This document shows, in pieces, positions 38,751 through 41,759 of a DNA stretch of 41,759 nt. The DNA is from an uncultured Nitrospirota bacterium. Its GTDB lineage: Bacteria > CG2-30-53-67. Position 1 is the stretch's first letter; the number at the start of each line of letters is the position of its first letter. The notes beneath the pieces were generated by a model that was not told the DNA's origin, did not search any database, and worked only from the letters and a program-made list of their open reading frames with translations. Position numbers and translations under genes: made by a program. The stretch is from positions 5,591-47,349 of the forward strand of contig CAMYMF010000022.1 in NCBI GenBank assembly GCA_947259355.1, written 5' to 3'.

Positions 38751-39604
38751 AAAAGACTGCGGCGGGCATGGTTCTGGTGGCCGTCATCGGACTGGTCCTG
38801 GCGACCCAGACGTTCTACACGGTGGATCAGACGGAGTCGGCCATCGTGCTGTTGCTGGGAAAACCGGTGCGGACCGTGTACGATCCGGGACTCCATCTGA
38901 AGACCCCCTTCATGCAGCAGGTGCTCACCTTCGACAACCGGGTCCTCGAATACGATGCCGATGCGCGCGTCATTGTCACCAAAGACAAAAAAAATCTGGT
39001 CGTCGACAACTACGCCAAATGGCAGATCAAGGACCCCCTCAAGTTCTATCAGACCATGCGGAACGAAATCGGCGCCCAGGCCCGTCTGGACGATATCATC
39101 TACTCCAATCTCCGCGCAGAACTCGGCAAGTATACCCTCTCCCAGGTGGTCTCGGAAAACCGCGCGCACATCATGGAAGCCGTCACCATAGACACCAACC
39201 TGACCGCCATGACCTACGGGATCGAAGTGGTCGATGTTCGGATCAAACGGGCCGACCTGCCCGAGGAGAACGAGAACCACGTTTTCGGACGGATGCAGGC
39301 TGAGCGGGAACAGGAGGCGAAACGTTACCGCTCCGAGGGAGAGGAGGCGGCCATCACGATCCGGGCCGAAGCGGACAAGGAGCGGACCATCCTGCTGGCC
39401 GAAGCCCGCCGCACCGCGGAAGAGCTCCGGGGTGAGGGCGACGCGGCCGCGACGAAGATCTACGCCGAAGCCTTCGAGCAGGACCCGGAGTTCTTTGAGT
39501 TCCTGCGCACCATGGAGGCCTACAAGAAGGCGGTCCGCGAAGAGACGCTTCTGGTGCTGGGGCCGGATGCGGAGTTCTTTCGCTTCTTCAAAGCGGAACG
39601 GTGA
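38747..39604 (+). CDS. hflC: FtsH protease activity modulator HflC
   Basis: Partner of HflK. The 285-residue protein has a N-terminal membrane segment (VLVAVIGLVLATQTFYTV), the SPFH pattern (VDQTESAIVLLLGKPVRTVYDPGLHLKTPF) and the alanine/glutamate-rich helix with GEEAAITIRAEADKERTILLAEARR and EGDAAATKIYAEAF. Coupled to hflK. Confidence 0.96.
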   Translation: MKKTAAGMVLVAVIGLVLATQTFYTVDQTESAIVLLLGKPVRTVYDPGLHLKTPFMQQVLTFDNRVLEYDADARVIVTKDKKNLVVDNYAKWQIKDPLKFYQTMRNEIGAQARLDDIIYSNLRAELGKYTLSQVVSENRAHIMEAVTIDTNLTAMTYGIEVVDVRIKRADLPEENENHVFGRMQAEREQEAKRYRSEGEEAAITIRAEADKERTILLAEARRTAEELRGEGDAAATKIYAEAFEQDPEFFEFLRTMEAYKKAVREETLLVLGPDAEFFRFFKAER

Positions 39605-39622
39605 GCCGGCAGGACAGGGTGG

Positions 39623-39817
39623 ATGACGATGAAGGGTGAATTGATTCATTTCCGGGTCATTCAGGGGTTGTGGGCGCTGCGCATGGGAAAGTGCCCCAAG
39701 TGCCGGGCCCACCTGGTGCACAGACTGAAAAAGAACTGCATCATCTGCGGGTGGAGGGCCTACGGTTATGTGGAGCCGTATGTCTACTGCAACATGGCCG
39801 ACTCACCGGAGGGGTGA
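39623..39817 (+). CDS. Small zinc-ribbon protein
   Basis: A 64-residue protein with two CxxC knuckles, CPKC (24-27) and CIIC (39-42), about 12 residues apart, giving a probable zinc ribbon, plus another Cys at 56. Aromatic-rich tail (GYVEPYVYCNMADSPEG). It begins 18 nt after hflC and is probably in its operon. ATG 39623 follows AGGGTGG; the ATG two codons later is possible. No known family recognised. Confidence 0.7.
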   Translation: MTMKGELIHFRVIQGLWALRMGKCPKCRAHLVHRLKKNCIICGWRAYGYVEPYVYCNMADSPEG

Positions 39818-39835
39818 GTCGGAAAGGAGCCATCC

Positions 39836-40561
39836 ATGAAAGAGGCGGTGCACGACCTGTATGTGCAGGGCAAACACCATTTCAACCACGGGGACTACGA
39901 CAAGGCACGGGAGTGCCTGGAGATGGTCCTGAGTCATGAGCCCGACCTGGCGGAAGTCCACGGCAAGCTGGGGGTGATCTACCATGCGGACGGCAAGTTC
40001 CGCAAAGCCTCCACAGCCTTTCGCCGCGCCCTTGACATCAATCCCAACTATACGGAAGCCGCGCTGAACCTGGTCATCAGTCTGAATGAAAGCGGCCGGT
40101 TCGAGGAAGCGGAAGAGGTTTTCCGCCGGGCGGCCCGGGTCGTGCAAGGGGCCTCCCTTTCCGTGGATCCCTTCGTGCGGGGCAAGATTACCGGGATGCA
40201 CGTGGAGACGGGTGATGCCTACATGGAAATCGGATGGTTCAATGAGGCCATCCAGGAATACGGCATGGCCCTGAAATTGCGACCCGAATCGACGGAAGTG
40301 TTGACCAAGCTCGGGCTGGCCCATCGTGAAAAGGGCGAGATGAATGAAGCCATCCATTATTTGAACCGCGCCCGCTCCCTCAACCCCGGGCACATTCCCG
40401 TGCTCCTTCATCTGGGGCTCACCTATTACAAACAGGGACGGATGGATCTGGCCATTGAGGAATGGAACGCCGCCAAGCGGATGGACCCCGAGTGCCGGGA
40501 AGCGGCCGTCTTTCTGCGCCTCGTAGATGATACGCCTGACGCCGGGGCGCAATCCGCTTGA
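39836..40561 (+). CDS. TPR-repeat protein
   Basis: A 241-residue soluble protein made almost entirely of tetratricopeptide repeats (for example KHHFNHGDYDKARECLEMV, KLGVIYHADGKFRKASTAF, GDAYMEIGWFNEAIQEYGMA, HLGLTYYKQGRMDLAIEEWN), likely six repeats. A scaffold role is usual; the partner is unknown. GGAAAGGAG precedes ATG 39836, 18 nt after the zinc-ribbon gene, in the hflKC unit. Confidence 0.88.
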   Translation: MKEAVHDLYVQGKHHFNHGDYDKARECLEMVLSHEPDLAEVHGKLGVIYHADGKFRKASTAFRRALDINPNYTEAALNLVISLNESGRFEEAEEVFRRAARVVQGASLSVDPFVRGKITGMHVETGDAYMEIGWFNEAIQEYGMALKLRPESTEVLTKLGLAHREKGEMNEAIHYLNRARSLNPGHIPVLLHLGLTYYKQGRMDLAIEEWNAAKRMDPECREAAVFLRLVDDTPDAGAQSA

Positions 40562-40583
40562 GCCCACCGTACCACGACACTCC

Positions 40584-41564
40584 ATGCCCATCCTTGAGAT
40601 CAGAGACCTGCGCGTTCAGTTTCACACCGACTCGGGAGTCATCCACGCGGTCAACGGGATAGATCTGTCCCTGGAGAAGGGAGAAGTCCTGGGACTGGTG
40701 GGCGAATCGGGCTGTGGCAAGAGCGTCACGGCGCTGTCCATCCTTCGGCTGCTGCCGGTACCCCCGGCCCGCATCGTGGGGGGGCAGATTCTCTTTGTGG
40801 GAGCGGACCTGCTGAAGGCGGCGGAGGAGGAGATGCGCGCCATTCGGGGCAACCAGATCTCCATGATCTTCCAGGAACCGATGACCTCCCTCAATCCGGT
40901 TTTTACCATTGGGAACCAGATCGGCGAAGCGATCATGCTGCATCAGGGGGTCAGCAAGGGGGATGCCCAGGCGCGGACCGTCGCCCTTCTCAAGCGGGTG
41001 CAGATTCCGTCTGCGGAGCAGCGGATTCATAATTATCCGCATCAGCTCTCCGGCGGGATGCGCCAGCGCGTCATGATCGCCATGGCCCTGTCGTGCAATC
41101 CCGCCATTCTGATCGCCGACGAGCCGACCACCGCCCTGGACGTGACCATTCAGGCCCAGATCCTCGAGCTGATGAACGAGATCCGCCGTGAATCGGAGAT
41201 GTCCATCCTGCTCATCACCCACGATCTCGGGGTGGTGGCGGAGATGGCGGACCGCACGCTCGTCATGTATGCCGGCGAAGCCGTGGAGTGCGCGCGGACC
41301 ATCGATCTGTTCGCGCGCCCCTCCCACCCCTATACCATCGGCCTGCTGGACTCGATCCCCCGTCTCGGGGAGGAGAGCGGGAGCCGGCCGCTCAAGACGA
41401 TCCCCGGATCCGTGACGGATCTGCTCTCGCGCGCCAGCGGGTGCCACTTTGCCGAGCGTTGTTGCTATGTGACCGGCGAGTGCCGGCAGCAGAATCCGAA
41501 ATTCGTCGAGCTGGAGCCGGGGCATTTTGTCCGATGCTGCAAGAATGTCGGGCAAAGCGCTTAG
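40584..41564 (+). CDS. Oligopeptide/dipeptide ABC transporter ATPase, OppD/DppD type
   Basis: Cytoplasmic ATPase of a peptide importer. The 326-residue protein has Walker A GESGCGKS (40-47), Q-loop [14 protein letters not shown], signature LSGGMRQR, Walker [13 protein letters not shown], the H-loop ITHDLG, and the oligopeptide-transporter C-terminal extension with several Cys ([15 protein letters not shown]). ATG 40584 ([11 protein letters not shown]) gives the family N-terminus; an upstream ATG at 40527 overlaps the TPR gene. Permease and binding-protein genes are not in the window. Confidence 0.93.
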   Translation: MPILEIRDLRVQFHTDSGVIHAVNGIDLSLEKGEVLGLVGESGCGKSVTALSILRLLPVPPARIVGGQILFVGADLLKAAEEEMRAIRGNQISMIFQEPMTSLNPVFTIGNQIGEAIMLHQGVSKGDAQARTVALLKRVQIPSAEQRIHNYPHQLSGGMRQRVMIAMALSCNPAILIADEPTTALDVTIQAQILELMNEIRRESEMSILLITHDLGVVAEMADRTLVMYAGEAVECARTIDLFARPSHPYTIGLLDSIPRLGEESGSRPLKTIPGSVTDLLSRASGCHFAERCCYVTGECRQQNPKFVELEPGHFVRCCKNVGQSA

Positions 41565-41604
41565 GACACAACGGAAGAGAACCTTTCAGGCAGGGAAGCT
41601 ATCG

Positions 41605-41759
41605 GTGGCGACCATCCTTGAAGTGAACGGACTGAAGAAGTACTTTCCCATTGACCGAGGGATGTTTCGCGGGTCGTCCCATCTGGTTCGCGCGGTCGAT
41701 GATGTCGACCTTAAACTGGCGGAGGGGCGGACCATCGGGCTGGTGGGGGAATCGGGATG
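41605..41759 (+). CDS. Oligopeptide/dipeptide ABC transporter ATPase, OppF/DppF type (partial, 5' part)
   Basis: Second ATPase of the same importer; only the first ~51 codons are in the window. GTG 41605 after AGGGAAG gives ATILEVNGLKKYFPIDRGMF, typical for DppF, and the Walker A begins as GLVGESG at the edge. Lies 40 nt after the OppD-like gene. Confidence 0.9.
   Translation, partial: MATILEVNGLKKYFPIDRGMFRGSSHLVRAVDDVDLKLAEGRTIGLVGESG

Overview
The window is a chromosomal replication-origin region from a GC-rich (roughly 60% by eye) diderm bacterium. YidC carries a large periplasmic domain, and there is a SurA/PpiC-type periplasmic isomerase, a TPR lipoprotein and HflK/HflC, all of which fit an outer-membrane-bearing cell. 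A lineage near Desulfobacterota/'Deltaproteobacteria' or a neighbouring phylum is plausible from gene order, a CheZ-type protein and ParAB with bactofilin. That assignment is inference and I hold it loosely.

From about 15,000 (oriC) the genes diverge. To the left, on the minus strand, run dnaA, dnaN, recF, gyrB, gyrA, a TPR lipoprotein and serS. They are followed by a dense RNA block: tRNA-Ser(UGA), tRNA-Ser(GCU), tRNA-Arg(ACG), tadA, tRNA-Ser(GGA), the SRP RNA gene and dnaX, which is cut by the window edge. To the right, on the plus strand, run rpmH, rnpA, yidD, yidC, jag/khpB, mnmE, mnmG, rsmG, parA, parB and a bactofilin. Two perfect parS palindromes lie between mnmE and mnmG and between rsmG and parA.

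Beyond 25 kb is a mixed envelope and housekeeping segment. It holds a DUF374-type acyltransferase, a six-hairpin glycosidase-like protein overlapping a GT4 glycosyltransferase, and a 106-bp MITE-like inverted-repeat element. Next come an isoprenylcysteine-methyltransferase-like membrane protein, a DEDDy exonuclease and a TraB-family protein. A PpiC/SurA isomerase, a metallo-beta-lactamase-fold hydrolase, an ECF sigma factor, a CheZ-like protein, rlmE and a HypA-like orphan follow. The last genes are hflK-hflC with a small zinc-ribbon protein, a TPR protein, and the start of an oligopeptide ABC transporter ATPase pair.

The most unusual structure is in the tRNA block. Four copies of a ~90-nt module lie directly downstream of two of the three tRNA-Ser genes, on the same strand. 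Each has an ACCCCAAGATWCC box, a 10-11 nt spacer, a short hairpin, a 26-27 nt linker containing an AAGCGGG-like core, and a second hairpin with a 13-15 nt loop. The stem sequences differ between copies while pairing is kept. At each tRNA the module set ends in a duplicate of that tRNA's own 3' end (23 bp for Ser-GGA, 14 bp for Ser-GCU), which looks like integration or duplication at tRNA 3' ends. I do not recognise this family.
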